DNA from: Asparagopsis taxiformis
Taxonomy: Eukaryota > Rhodophyta > Florideophyceae > Bonnemaisoniales > Bonnemaisoniaceae
Length of the DNA: 32,828 nucleotides
Assembly: GCA_030407315.1 (NCBI GenBank)
Contig: JALQPE010000769.1
Span: 1 to 32,828, forward strand
Reading direction: 5' to 3'
Numbering within the stretch: the first letter of the stretch is position 1; each line of letters begins with the position of its first letter. Positions 1 to 10,704 of this stretch are shown piece by piece. Made by a program: the position numbers and the translations under genes. The notes beneath the pieces were generated by a model. That model worked only from the letters and a program-made list of their open reading frames with translations. It had not been told where the DNA came from and searched no databases.

Positions 1-1685
1 TTGGTTGACTGCTTTGAAATTCGAGGAGAAGTCTCCGTAGAGATATATGTCATATCGTGGTCGATCATGTGGATAAACTCCGACTGGATTGGCGATGCAG
101 TTGGCTGATTATGAATCACCGGTTTGTGCAGCTGAGTACTCGTTCCACCAGAATCATCGACACGATTGGGATTTGTAAGAGAAGAATGCTTATTGCCGTT
201 TCTTGGTGCATTTTGAAAAGATGTCCGCTTCAGTTTCTGCACTGGCTGATGGATACCGGAGTTTTTTGATTTGATCTCCTTTTCTCTTCAATGGCATGAT
301 GTGTGAATACCACAGTGATTCGGATAGCTTGAAGAAAAACCTCTGCAGGTATTTGAGCTTTCGAAAGTCTGAAGTCTTCTCTGAGCACTCGATCCGTGCT
401 TATACCTTTTTTCCGGAGCATCATCCATTTTCCCTTGATTCCCAAGGTTTATTAAGTTGTGAATGCTATCCTCGCCTCCAAATTCCAATGTATGATGGGA
501 TACCATCTTCTATAGGCTGCAAATGAGTTGAACGGATTGAATAATTCTCTAGAACTTTACACGTGATACATGAGTCGTTCTATTCGACCCGTTTCGATTT
601 GTTTGAGAGGAGGGACCGGATGAATTTATACGTTCTCGACGAGCTTCAGCCCTGAGTATTCATATTATTTCTCGGCCTGATTCTTCTATCAGTTCAAGGA
701 AAATTGGATGGTGAGAAGCTTACATGCTCTAGGAACCATCTTCCTGTCTGAAATATTATCGATCGATACGCAGTTTTACGCGAAATCCTCATGGAGACCC
801 ACTCGGCAACCGATTTCCAATCACTTTCTGTGATGAACGGCTATTTCAAAGAGGTTTTCAGATCCTCACCCGACTCTTCGTACCATTTGGGATCTAAATG
901 TTGTTACAATCCAAAATCCTGTGCTGTTTCTCGCCGTTACACTACTTCCAGTGTGAATCCATTCTTCATATCAAGCGGATACAATTTTTCTATACGTTTG
1001 CCCTGCTCCATCTGAAGTCAAGAATACGTCTGCCCGGTAGGAACGTATATGAATATTATTTCTCTGCCATTTGCGGGCATTTGGTATCTATCAGCTGTAA
1101 CAGAAAGTATTTCTGGAATTGATCTCGAGCGGCATTACTTTGCGTCCAAAAAAATACGGAAGAGTAAGAGGACATATACGTGGTATAAATAGACAATCTT
1201 CAGAGCGTCATGGATCTAATCAAGCTGTTCTCCTTTCCGCTGGAATTTTTTTCTGGAACTTTGAAAGGACCATGGCGAAAGCTAAGCATTCTTGTCAAGA
1301 AGGTATCCTAAGAGAAAATCGAAAAGAGTTTCCATTGCCCTCGAAGAATTGTTCCAAACAAATCCCGTTCTCTGTCACAAAGCGCTCCAATTTGTTCTCT
1401 TTCAACTCCGCCGAGAATCATCACCAAGACACCCTGCACTGGATCTTCCAAACATACACTTGAAAGTGTAGAAGAGATTCCGCAAGAGACAGATCATGAT
1501 AGAAGTTCTATGGAGCTCAGTGACGGAGAGAGGTTTGGTGGAGGCAGACATTGAAGAAATTCACAGGGTTTATATCGGGGACGTCATTGGGTATGGAACC
1601 CTGCGGTATCATGGTATGCACGGATTAAAGCCTCAGGTCTGTGAAGTATTCTCTTTAAGAAGAAAACCTGCTTAGGGAACAGGAA
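1..1685. other. Unassigned region without recognisable genes
   Basis: Only short open frames occur here on either strand. None shows a motif I recognise, and none is continued by homologous sequence in a neighbouring frame. The DNA is AT-leaning and shows no tandem repeats or long palindromes by eye. It could be the worn remains of a transposon lying upstream of the copia fragment, but nothing visible proves this. Confidence 0.5.
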
Positions 1686-2126
1686 TTGCCCGTTTCAAAT
1701 GAATTGAATCCTGAAGTTTCGTGGCGTCTACAAGACTATGATCCCTGCAATGACATATCTTCTCGATATGAATGTGAAGGAGATGCTGGCGTCCCTATAC
1801 CAGATGAAGGCAAATCTACTGTATCTCGAGGAGGTGAAGACTTAGTGAAGTACCACATGGATGCAATCAAACATCGTATTTGCAGTTTAAATCGTCGAGT
1901 GAGCAAACTAGAGAAAAATCTCGTCGGCCGTATTGATGCCGGAAGCGAATCTATGAAAGAAGGGAGAGTGAATGTCTTCAAAGCAACGCTTCGCCCGAAA
2001 AATGTTACAACTGCTACACCCGTATCCAAAAACTCGAAAGCGCTGATCGAGCACCAGGAAGACATTTCACGCAGTCAAACATATCAATTACAGCTGACTG
2101 TGACTTTCTACTTTGGAGATGGATAG
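1686..2126 (+). CDS. Unrecognised 146-codon open frame, possibly a gene remnant
   Basis: This is the longest open frame in the first 3 kb. It has no ATG at its 5' end; the first in-frame ATG is near 1857, so it may be the 3' part of something longer. The segment around residues 58-80 (DAIKHRICSLNRRVSKLEKN) is basic with regularly spaced leucines and could form a short coiled coil. The frame ends in TAG at 2124-2126. I do not recognise a family. The reverse strand is also open over 1736-2065, which lowers confidence that this frame is real. It could be a degraded gag-like piece of the retrotransposon that begins at 2997, but that is only a positional guess. Confidence 0.2.
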   Translation: MPVSNELNPEVSWRLQDYDPCNDISSRYECEGDAGVPIPDEGKSTVSRGGEDLVKYHMDAIKHRICSLNRRVSKLEKNLVGRIDAGSESMKEGRVNVFKATLRPKNVTTATPVSKNSKALIEHQEDISRSQTYQLQLTVTFYFGDG

Positions 2127-2996
2127 CAGAGAATATATCGAGAGGACAAGAAAATGTTTTCATTTTGGCCTGATTTCAACACTATGCAGCGCCCAGGTAT
2201 TTCTGCTTCACGATTCTACATCACGTTCTCTGGATTTGGGGGAATTTGCAACTGGATGGATTGTGGGATCAATCAGATCGTCAACGAGCTATATGGAAAC
2301 TAAGAGAATGCAAGGGTAACCATAACTGTAAATTGCGAGTTTTGGGTGTCTCTAGATTTGAGGAGGACGAAAGTCAAGGAAATGCAAAATTCTTTTTCGG
2401 GTTGACGGCTGGGAAAGAACTGGAAAACTCAATTATGGAAACGGTAACAAAGTTGTCCTGGAAAGAAACTCTATGGCTTGGACAATGAAAATGGGCATTT
2501 CATTCATCGCTTAACGAGATAGAACTTCCACAACTTTCAGTTTCCGATCCCTTTGAAAGTGGAGGAGGCAATGTTCTGAAGAAACAGCATTCCATCTACT
2601 GTGGCGTCCACTGCCTCAGCTCCCAGCTAGAAGTTGGTCAAAGAATTCATGTTATGATGGAGATATTGCAGTTGGCTGTGTTGAGCTTGTCTTACCAACA
2701 GTAACTTTCTTTGGAAGTTCAACTTGTGATGAAGTTCTGGATATGTTATCTCAAAAGATAATTGATCAAGCGATTCACTGATAAAAGAATCAATAAAGTG
2801 AACGAGTACTGGTACCAAGACATTCAAGACGGAGAAACATTAAGGTTTTACAAAAGATACATTAAACAATAGCTATCGGGGCGTAGATTTCAAGTCCGCC
2901 ATACCATTGCAAAAATCGGATCATAACGTGCTGGAAATAGATTTGGAATATATATAGCCATTGTTTCTAGTCCTGTCTTGAGCTGTATTATTTCCA
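2127..2996. other. Unassigned, possibly decayed coding sequence
   Basis: Short plus-strand open frames follow one another (for example 2246-2488), separated by stops and shifts, as expected for old coding DNA. No motif could be assigned. The segment leads directly into the copia integrase remnant. Confidence 0.35.
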
Positions 2997-3890
2997 ATGG
3001 TTTTTACTAATCTAAAAATATTATATCTGCAAATATTTCATACGCAGTGCAACCCAAACAATATGCGGATAATGTCCCACAAACAACTCCTCCCCGGAAT
3101 GTCCATTCCAGAAGACCTCCCCATCAACCAAATGGCCTGCAGCGCCTGCGCAGAAGGTAAACAAACCCGCGCTCAACATTACCCCTTCACTTACAACCAC
3201 CAGGTCGGACGCCATATCAGCTCCGACATTTGTGGACCACTCCGCACCCCTTCCACTAAAGGAAATGTCTATGCAGCCACATTTGTGGACACCCGTGCAC
3301 GATTCTCCGTCATTGTATTCCTCAAGAAGCGTTCTGAAATAACCTCCCATATTATTGAAATATTCGAACAGATCAAAACAGCCACTGGCCGCTTCCCACA
3401 ATTTTTCCGCACTGAAAACGCCATGGAATACACGTCTACATTTTATGCAACATAAATATGCTCGACGAGGAATCTAACTCATAACCACAACACCCCACAC
3501 TCCTCAAGAAAACAGCATTGCAGAACGCCTCAACCACACACTCATGGATACCACCGCGCGAATCTCTCCCGTAGTAACCTCCAGAACAATTCTGGGAGTA
3601 CGCGATACATGATGCCAACTACCACTACAACCATACCTTCCATGATACCATCCGACCACACCGTTCACCTTGTTTTATGGTAGACCACCACGAACACCTG
3701 ACCTATTTGCATTCGGACAACTTGGCACATGCACAGTCATCGCACCAAAACTAAAACTAGATCCACGATCATTCCCATGCCGTTTACCTTACTGGCATTG
3801 ATGAGGAGCATATCATCGTCCTTACCTCCAAAATGGACGAGAAGAAAAAACCAGAATACCCAACTTCCGGGATACGCTCCTGCAACAGAT
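2997..3890 (+). pseudogene. Ty1/copia retrotransposon integrase remnant
   Basis: Integrase joins retrotransposon cDNA to the genome. The open frame 2997-3455 holds a Zn-binding GAG-pre-integrase region with a surviving C-x2-C (ACSACAEGK) followed by the catalytic core. The first catalytic Asp is in HISSDICGPL. The second site reads RTENAMEY, where copia elements normally have RTDNGGEY, so Asp has become Glu. After a frame break near 3455, the third catalytic residue is visible in PQENSIAERLNHTLMD at about 3500-3550. Beyond further shifts, 3700-3890 matches the segment after the core (KLDPRSFPC, TGIDEEH). No reverse transcriptase, RNase H or LTR is visible nearby. The element is truncated at both ends and dead through stops, frameshifts and the altered acidic triad. 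Family assignment is firm; exact ends are approximate. Confidence 0.88.
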
Positions 3891-4119
3891 CCGGTAGTGA
3901 ACAACAAACTATGCTTCTCCATCAAAACTTCACCCACATACAAAACTCCAGACAGCATGAGCAGAAATGGATATTTTTCCAGCCCAGAATTTAGTTCGTA
4001 CAGTGGTGAAGAACCAGGCCACGTCGCTGGTTTAAACGATCCCCAGCCTCTGGATAAGCCCCATCGAATATTTTAGTAAATTTGGGGTGAAATTCCAGTG
4101 CTTGTACAGTACGGGTGGC

Positions 4120-4393
4120 CTGGTTGAAAACCAGTGGATTGGGTGGTTTGGCCAGGGGGTACTGGTTTGCACCAGGCCACGGCGGTGGGTCGGACAGTGG
4201 TTATGATCCAGCATACTGTGCTGGTAAATTTCAGGAGGTGATCTGGATTTTGACCAGCCAATGAAGTGGAGTATACCAGTGTTGGTGATGGAATATGACC
4301 AGAGGGTAGGCTGGGTTGTTGGCACAGTGAGTGCTGGTTGGAAACCAGAACATCAGCTGGTTGAAACCAGCCTACCCACTGGTTTTCAACCAG
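4120..4393. mobile_element. MITE-like element with CTGGTTGAAAACCAGTGG ends
   Basis: An exact 18-bp inverted repeat (CTGGTTGAAAACCAGTGG at 4120-4137, its complement at 4376-4393) encloses 238 bp. Similarity fades inward, with GGGT/GGCT-type matches just inside each arm. The interior is unusually rich in CTGG, CCAG and CCAGTG words, including GCTGGTTGGAAACCAG (about 4334) and GCTGGTTGAAACCAG (about 4356). Each of these is a partial palindrome of the same design. No ORF supports a coding function. The length and terminal inverted repeats fit a non-autonomous DNA element. No convincing target-site duplication was found. Confidence 0.5.
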
Positions 4394-5236
4394 ACCCGAC
4401 ACTGGTTTGAAGCAGTCGAAAGACTGGAATAATTCCATCGTCTGAAGTAGATTCTACCAATGTATACACAGGTTTTTTTCCATCATATTGTATGGATTTT
4501 GTTGCAGTGTAATGGTTGCAAACCAGCAGTATAGATGGATTGTAGTAATGATTGACTGGTAGAGTACCATCAAAGAGGGTGGTTGAAGGGCGGAAAGGAC
4601 GGGAATTTACCAGCGGACGGGACGGAATGGATAGGGTGGGACGCTGGCTTTCGGCGGGTGGGAGAAGCCACTATTCGAATCATAGGATCAATAGGATGGG
4701 AAGGGAAGGGCAGATAAGAACTGAAACATATGACAGATTGGTCATGTCGACCAGAATTACATCTTCTTCCTGGTAGGGAAGGAGACTGCAAGTTTATTCT
4801 GAAAGAGCGCTGAATTAAAGTATTGATAGTACTACCATTTCTACTCTACAAACTGCTATCTATGTACTGTGAGCTGTAGAAACTAAAGCCTACTTCCTAT
4901 TCGGAGTAGAGTAGAAACGAATTGAAAGTGTGGAGATGATCAATAGAGGAAAAAGTTAGAAATTGAAATGAACCCATAGCGGTTGAAAAGAAGGTGAAAA
5001 TACGTAGCGAAAGGGGAGCGGGAGGGGAGAATGCGAAGAAAGAACCGAAGTATGGGAGAGAGCAAGTCTGTTAGTATTTATTGTAGCGTCTTGGTCAGAG
5101 TAGAGATGGAGAACTTACATGGTTACATGGGAAGGGAGGGAACTGAGAAAGCAGAAGGAGATCCCCTAACTATGCTGCTAACCATGAAATTCGCGTGATC
5201 GTTCTTTGCATTCTATATTCCATAGAATTCGAAGCA
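4394..5236. other. Unassigned region
   Basis: I see no recognisable gene or long repeat. The plus strand is purine-rich from about 4560 to 5150, with GGGA- and GAAG-like words, which produces spurious open frames on both strands. Confidence 0.5.
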
Positions 5237-5566
5237 CATTATCACCCAGGTTTGCCGTTCTCTACTGACAGGATAGTACCCTATAAGAAAAGGAATATGT
5301 ACCCCTGATGTGCTTTAGATGAACCAATGATGTACGTGATATCTCTACTGTACGCAAGAGATACTTCGCTGATGTCCGAGAGATGAGCGTATGGACATCT
5401 CCCGTCCATCATTGGTGTATCGCTATGCGGCCATCAGCTGAAGAGCAAATGTTCCTTATCCGTACATCAGAGGAACACCACGCATGTCATAGGTACATCA
5501 TGCGGCCATCTTTGGTACATCTTTAAGGCTTACTGGGGTAGAGAACGGCAAGACTGGGTGATAACG
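5237..5566. mobile_element. 330-bp MITE with 29-bp terminal inverted repeats
   Basis: The left end (5237-5265, starting CATTATCACCCAGG and ending TTGCCGTTCTCTAC) pairs with the reverse complement of 5538-5566, with three mismatches in 29. The interior is built of short GATGTAC and TACATC words in both orientations. Bases 5279-5537 reappear inverted at 7345-7603, so this MITE interior also forms one arm of a larger foldback. There is no coding capacity and no clear target duplication. Confidence 0.6.
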
Positions 5567-5850
5567 TGAGAGAATGACGAGAAGAGTGGAAAAGAGTGAT
5601 GGCAGGCGCTTAAATGTCGACAAAAGGTGCCTGTAGCGGTCAGAAAAGACGCTTGCACGATGCTTGGCGAGACTAAAGCGCGCACTTTTGCTATTTCAAA
5701 AAAATGGCGGATAATTGTGCCGCACAGCAGATGAAGACGTCCAAGATGGTCACAAATCTTACAGCAAACCATGCGCCGTGAGTACAGTGAAAGAACAAAG
5801 ATGTTCAGAGAATGAGAATGAAATCAGAAGGATGAAGTCGAAAGGACGTC

Positions 5851-5919
5851 GTATGGAATATGCATATTCCATACTTGTACATCCCTCTTTACACATGTGT
5901 AAAGAGGGATGTACAAGTA
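5851..5919. repeat. Two adjoining perfect palindromes (24 bp and 48 bp)
   Basis: 5851-5874 is a perfect 24-bp palindrome centred on ATGCAT. 5872-5919 is a perfect 48-bp palindrome centred on ACATGT, with half-site TACTTGTACATCCCTCTTTA. They share the bases TAC at 5872-5874. Neither has a spacer, so each can extrude as a cruciform. Neither lies in a recognised gene. Confidence 0.9.
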
Positions 5920-6222
5920 GTGGTTAAAAAGCACAAAAAGATATTAGAGTGTAAGTACGTATAGATGGAATGAGTTATTATCAGGGAGCAGAGCAGAAGA
6001 GATGTTCACGTAAAGATTTGATGTTTTGATTTTGTGTGAGGTGGGAAAGTAGAGAAGGGAACATTGATTGTTAACAATATAAATTTATATAAACAATATT
6101 GTACCGAGTAGTAATAGAAAGCTCGCCTGCCCTGGGAGGGTATCCATTTCCTCTAGTGGTGATAGAAAAAGGTCCGCCATCGAGGAAAGATGGACCACCA
6201 TGTTTCATAGAACAAGTAGAAA

Positions 6223-6252
6223 AGTTGACGGATCATATATGCTCCGTCAACT
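6223..6252. repeat. Short hairpin with 10-bp arms
   Basis: AGTTGACGGA and TCCGTCAACT are separated by a 10-base AT-rich loop. The hairpin lies inside the foldback interior with no gene context, so I do not interpret it as a terminator. Confidence 0.7.
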
Positions 6253-6785
6253 ATAGTTCAAGAGTACAGTTGTGGATGAGACAGACCTTTCGAACACCAG
6301 CTGTAAGAGGCAGAAACCAGCTTCCCATGAGCTTCTGTACCTCGTATTCTCCAGATCCATACTTTGAGACTGAATAGACTAGCGCACATGGATGTATAGG
6401 ATATGAAACGGTATCGGAAGCAGTAGTCTGATTGGTTCTCTGTTCTGGAAGAAATACTTCCAGGACTATTCAGAGTGTAGGACAAGATGACTTCGAAAGA
6501 ATAGGAATGGAAGACTGAAACCAGCAGCACACCTGAAGGACAGAACCCTTTGTGATCTCCTCACGTTTAGAGCAATCACGGGAAGCAGAAGTACTGGAGG
6601 TACCGGATATTTGGTTAGAAGAGGTCCACCAGACGTCTTTGGCGAGATACCCGAGAATGGATGAGAAGTAGTTTTGCTTGCACATTCGTAAACAGCTGTA
6701 GAAGTGGAGAGCTTCACCGTCACCCACGAGTAGTGGTTGTATAGGGAGGAGAAGCACGGGTGGAAGGATGTGCGAAGATAATTGA

Positions 6786-6835
6786 GAAATGGGTCAACGA
6801 TACTGCACCATGGTGCACTATCGTTGACCCATTTC
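6786..6835. repeat. 50-bp near-perfect palindrome
   Basis: The 50 bases centred on CCATGG read the same on both strands except for one mismatched pair. The half-site is GAAATGGGTCAACGATACTG. There is no spacer. It is the third long palindrome within about 1 kb. Confidence 0.88.
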
Positions 6836-6960
6836 ATTAGAAAACCAAGATACCATATTGGATACTAGTTTACTTGAGACACACGCTTGTCCAGGAAGAC
6901 AAAAAGAGGGGCAATGCCCCGTTCTGAGCCTCCTGAGGCCGGTTTTTCATACTCGACTTA

Positions 6961-7015
6961 GTCGAGCAAAACTCAATCCGGGTAGCAAACTAGTCCGGAT
7001 TGAGTTTTGCTCGAC
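6961..7015. repeat. Hairpin with 21-bp perfect arms and 13-nt loop
   Basis: The arm at 6961-6981 begins GTCGAGCAAAACTCAATCCG and is exactly complementary to 6995-7015. The right arm and its flank (6995-7049) recur inverted at 7259-7311 with mismatches, giving a second, wider inverted repeat around an AT-rich centre that includes TTGCAATT words. The same 21-bp unit is therefore present three times. Confidence 0.85.
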
Positions 7016-7733
7016 CAATTCCGGTATGACAAATTTTTGACCCCCATGGAATATGCTCTAGTTTTTGAATATGGTGGTAATTACATTGTAATTGAATTAA
7101 TTGCAATTGAGGGTCAATTTCAACTACAAATTACGGAAAGTAATTATCTCGCCAGCGAGGCGATCTCGAGATTCTAATCTGCTCCAGAAAATGTAATTGC
7201 AACTACTTCAACTACACTGTAATTTCTAACATATTTGTAAACTAGTGTGAAATTCACAGGGGGTTAAAAAATTTTGCCATACTGGAATTTGTCGAGCAAA
7301 ACTCAATCTGGAAATCAAGCAACGCCGGATTAAGTATTGCCAAACCCAGTAAGACGTGAAGATGTACCAATGATGGCCGTATGATGAACATATGACGTAC
7401 ATGGTGTTCCTCTGATGTACCGAAAAGGAACACTCGCTCTTCAGCTGATGGCCGCATAGCGATACACCAAAGATGGACCTGAGATGTCTTTACGCTCATC
7501 TTTCGGACATCAGCGAAGTATCTCTTGCACACAGTACAGATATCACGTACATCATAGGTTCATCTGAGGCATATCACGGGTACATATTCATTTTCTTATA
7601 GGGAAACTAGTTGACTTTGGTCTGTAAGGTTCATGCATAATCATCCATAACATGTCTACTGGTCCTCCAGCTTCACCCGCTCTGGAGTCGACGCTTGTGG
7701 TCTTTCTCCCTCTCCACACGATACAATTCCCTC

Positions 7734-8173
7734 ATGCCTCCTCCAAACGAAAACGACCTGCTCTGCGAAATAGAAGAGAGGTACTCCGCACTTCTTCAAC
7801 GGTTTCTCGGTCCTATCCATGATGAATTGGCCGCTTTGCGCTATCTCGCTTCCATTCTAGAGGTACCAACACAGTCCCAGCACGAAACGCTGGGGATCTT
7901 GACAGGGACATGCACATTACTTGTCAGGTTGTGAACAGCATTTTCACTAACAAATCCACTGTCTCTCGCTTTGTAGCTCACTGCACCATAAAGGAACTGG
8001 TGAGGACTGGCACTCCGTTCGAAACCTCCTCTGCAAACCATTCTCAACCTTCCGATTCATGTCCAGCTCTGCTCCTCGCCGCGTTATCCTTCTCCCAATT
8101 CTCTTCCGCTCCTTCAGACTCCACACCCAAGCGGTCCCTCATCACCAGCCCTGTCGGGAAGAAACACGTCTAA
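7734..8173 (+). pseudogene. Unrecognised ORF with one frameshift
   Basis: From the ATG at 7734 the frame reads an acidic, probably helical segment (EIEERYSALLQRFLGPIHDE). It leaves frame near 7900 and continues in the next frame to a stop at 8171-8173. Read across the shift this gives about 146 residues: a charged N-terminal helix, a middle with VNSIFTNKSTVSRF, and a Ser/Pro-rich tail ending GKKHV. No known domain is recognised. The gene, if real, ends just before a block of very different base composition. An alternative ATG at 7652 is in a different frame and gives a product without helical character. Confidence 0.3.
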
Positions 8174-8189
8174 CTTCAGCATGTAGGAC

Positions 8190-8900
8190 CAGCCGGGATG
8201 GCGATCGCTAAGGGAGTTCTAGAATTGCAGCCGTGTCAGGGCGAGGTGAACCGTAACGCGCTGGTTGAACTTGCGTTCGCGCGTCGCTCGGTCGCGCTGG
8301 CGAACGGGTGGTACAACAGCGGAACGCGTAGGGATCCATCGCAACACGGGATTCGCGGGCCGGCGCAAGCCGTGATCTCAGGGTGGGATCACCGAGTAAA
8401 CTCGAGCACAACGCGATCCACACAGGGGTAGTAAATCCCTGGCCTAGTGGCGTGCGACGCAACGCGCGCTATCGCGGTGCGACGCGGTCCGACGATCGGT
8501 TTATGCGCAGCGCGCACGCGAACGTCGGCGATCGTGAGCAACCCGCACGCAACGTTGTAACGCAATCGGTCCTCGCGATTCGCTAAACGCTTAACTCGTA
8601 GCTGCGAAGATGCTGGCTGTTTATTGGTAAGGTGCGAAGCTGAACGACCATTAATAGCTAACTACTAAAGGACAGGCTGTCCTACCGTGGCCGGCCGGCG
8701 GCCGCTCGCTCGCACGCAAAAGGGAAATATTTGGAAAAAGACTTTCGTCATAAAAAACCCAAAAAGGGGAAATAAAAGGAAATCCGTAAAAATCGCTACA
8801 CGTGGCGCCGGGCTCGCGGTTTCGTGGCAACGTTCGCGCGCACGCGCTCGCATCGACGCTCCGTGACACGCAATCAAAACGCCACGCGTACGCTCGCTTA
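8190..8900. other. CpG-dense block without a recognised gene
   Basis: CG dinucleotides are far denser here than in the flanks, with many CGCG and GCGC words and CG-centred sites such as GCGATCGC and CGATCG. Most open frames are short and occur on both strands, as high GC content would produce. No tRNA fold or rRNA motif was recognised. The block stops where transposon copy A begins at 8904. It may be an unmethylated island, a remnant of another element, or foreign DNA. Confidence 0.4.
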
Positions 8901-8903
8901 CTA

Positions 8904-8936
8904 CGTCTGTGTTTTCGGAAGTGGACGCGGACGTCC
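8904..8936 (+). repeat. Terminal inverted repeat of copy A, left end
   Basis: It begins CGTCTGTGTTTTCGGAAGTG and ends GGACGCGGACGTCC. It is identical to 13044-13076 and is the inverted counterpart of 28669-28701. A TA precedes it at 8902-8903. Inside it, an imperfect hairpin (AACGTCCGCGTCCA against TGGATGCGGACGTCCA, about 8987-9036) surrounds an A/T-rich loop. Confidence 0.88.
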
Positions 8937-9199
8937 AGTCTCTCTAGTACGGGTCCTAGTCGGCCCGAGATTTACTAGAACAAATAAACGTCCGCGTCCA
9001 AAAAAATAAAAAAATTTGGATGCGGACGTCCACTTTCTCTAGTACATATGGCGGAATACTAGGACCCGACATCCAGTGTACAATATATCAGCGAAAACCG
9101 GGAGGAAAGAAATTACAGCGGATGGTAAATTCAGGGCCCATATCGGACCGTATTTTATTCTCTCATTTACGAAACTGCTCGTATACAATACGTCTCTCT

Positions 9200-9290
9200 A
9201 GAATAGGAAATACATATCTGGTCAGAATAGGAAATAAATACCCGGTTCGAATAGGAAATACGTATCCAGCCAGAATACAAAATACCTGCC
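9200..9290 (+). repeat. 24-bp tandem repeat in copy A leader, three units plus a partial
   Basis: Units of the form AGAATAGGAAATACGTATCC plus four bases start at 9200, 9224, 9248 and 9272 (the last partial). The homologous block in copy B has five full units. The position close to the transposon end fits a subterminal transposase-binding array, but this is inference. Confidence 0.8.
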
Positions 9291-9299
9291 AGCATATCG

Positions 9300-10704
9300 T
9301 CGATCACCCATCTCCCTCACTATCGCGTTCTCCCTACCATCCGAACGCCATGCACCACCATCCGCACATACTTCAAGAACCCTCACGACCTTGATTACAA
9401 AAAATCCGCTCCTTCCCAATTCCATCCCCGCTTTCCTCGACACCACCCCAGCCCATTGAATCATCAAGACATCAAACACGAACATGGTCAGCAAAATCTT
9501 ACACCACTTGAAACCCACTCTCACTTCTATCGTATGCCCGAAAATATACACATACCAGAAACACCTCACAGCTTCATTCCCCATCTTCCTAGATCCCTTC
9601 TTCACTCTCCTGGAGTCCTGCCGTTCCTGTTTCACCACTCCTGCATCACATACACAACATCAACCACAACAGTCAGATTCAAAAGCAACGCTTTCAACGC
9701 CAGATATCCTAGAAACTCCCTTACTTACCTCTCATCCATCCTACACACAATACAAACCATGATGCAAAAACCTTGCAATGAATAATCATAGTCAGCAGTC
9801 CATATCTTCGCAAAGCACATCTTGGCACTCAATGAAACTTACCTTCCGTCATCAACATTCCTGCATCATCTACACAACATCGGAATCAACCACAACAGTC
9901 AGACTCAAAACCAACCTTCCTCGCACCATACTTTCAAAAACTTCACGTACCTCTCTTCCATCCTCCGCTCAATACACACCATGAGTCAACAGGCTTCCAA
10001 TGAAAAATATCGCATCAACGGAAATAGTCAGACTCAAAACCCACGCTTCCCTCAATGCATACCCTCAAGATTCGGGCACGTACCTTCGTCCATCCTCTAC
10101 ACTAAACAAAGCAAAGGCGGTCAAAGAATATCAGTCGGTGATGAGGGCAGAGTGGAGCCTGCGGCGTCGACCGGACAGCTTTCAGCGTCCGCTTAAGTCT
10201 TGCTGTGCATACTCGAAACCATCGCCGGCAGTGAGATTGAGTATGGCCCAAGCCATGGTCTCTGAATCCCCGAACAATGAGATCCGGATCGAGAACAACG
10301 AATATAAACATATAATCATATATATGAGAGTCCATTTGCTTTCCTTACATGATCCGTGGCATATCCGCTGTAAAGCACATTCAGATTCCACGAAGTTCGG
10401 AAATAAAAAAGTTTATTATTACAAATGAATTAATTGAAAATTCATCTCCCAGGGCGGTCGTTCGTCCTTCCATGCACACGTTGTCAGCACGCAATGTGAT
10501 GTAACAGTTGGAAATGATTGAACTCTCGGTTAAATTCCACCTTTGGGATGTCAGCTTGAGTGAGCACAAAACTACTACCCACAAAACTACGAACACGTTA
10601 CATTCCAAGTCTCGAAAGCACCACAAAAATAAAATTGGTCGCATCTGGACGGCACAGTCTCCCCTGTTCAGCTCGCAATCCTCCCTTTTGCGTCAAAACT
10701 CGAC
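9300..10704 (+). other. Copy A leader, noncoding, with a degenerate long tandem
   Basis: The many short open frames here are by-products of a C/A-rich plus strand. Degenerate units marked by AGTCAGAYTC recur at about 9671, 9896 and 10025 (spacing 225 and 129). Conserved leader sequence shared with copy B resumes from about 10190 and continues to the transposase start codon. Promoter elements of the transposase presumably lie in this last part, but none can be named with confidence. Confidence 0.6.

Larger units (their letters stand above)
5279..7603. repeat. 2.3-kb foldback with 259-bp inverted arms
   Basis: Bases 5279-5537 and the reverse complement of 7345-7603 align end to end, from CCCTATAAGAAAA at the outer tips to TACTGGG at the inner tips. 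Roughly four bases in five are identical by eye, with almost no gaps. The two arms are equal in length with sharp limits, so they may be two copies of one small element inserted in opposite orientation, or the arms of one foldback transposon. The 1.8 kb between them holds no recognisable gene but several long palindromes, listed separately. Confidence 0.6.

Noticed and set aside
3000..5240. Search for LTRs around the copia fragment
   Set aside because: No direct repeat with TG...CA ends was found on either side, so a complete retrotransposon cannot be drawn.
9456..10196. Several overlapping plus-strand frames in the copy A leader
   Set aside because: They follow the tandem repeats, shift with unit boundaries and are not kept in copy B; composition explains them.
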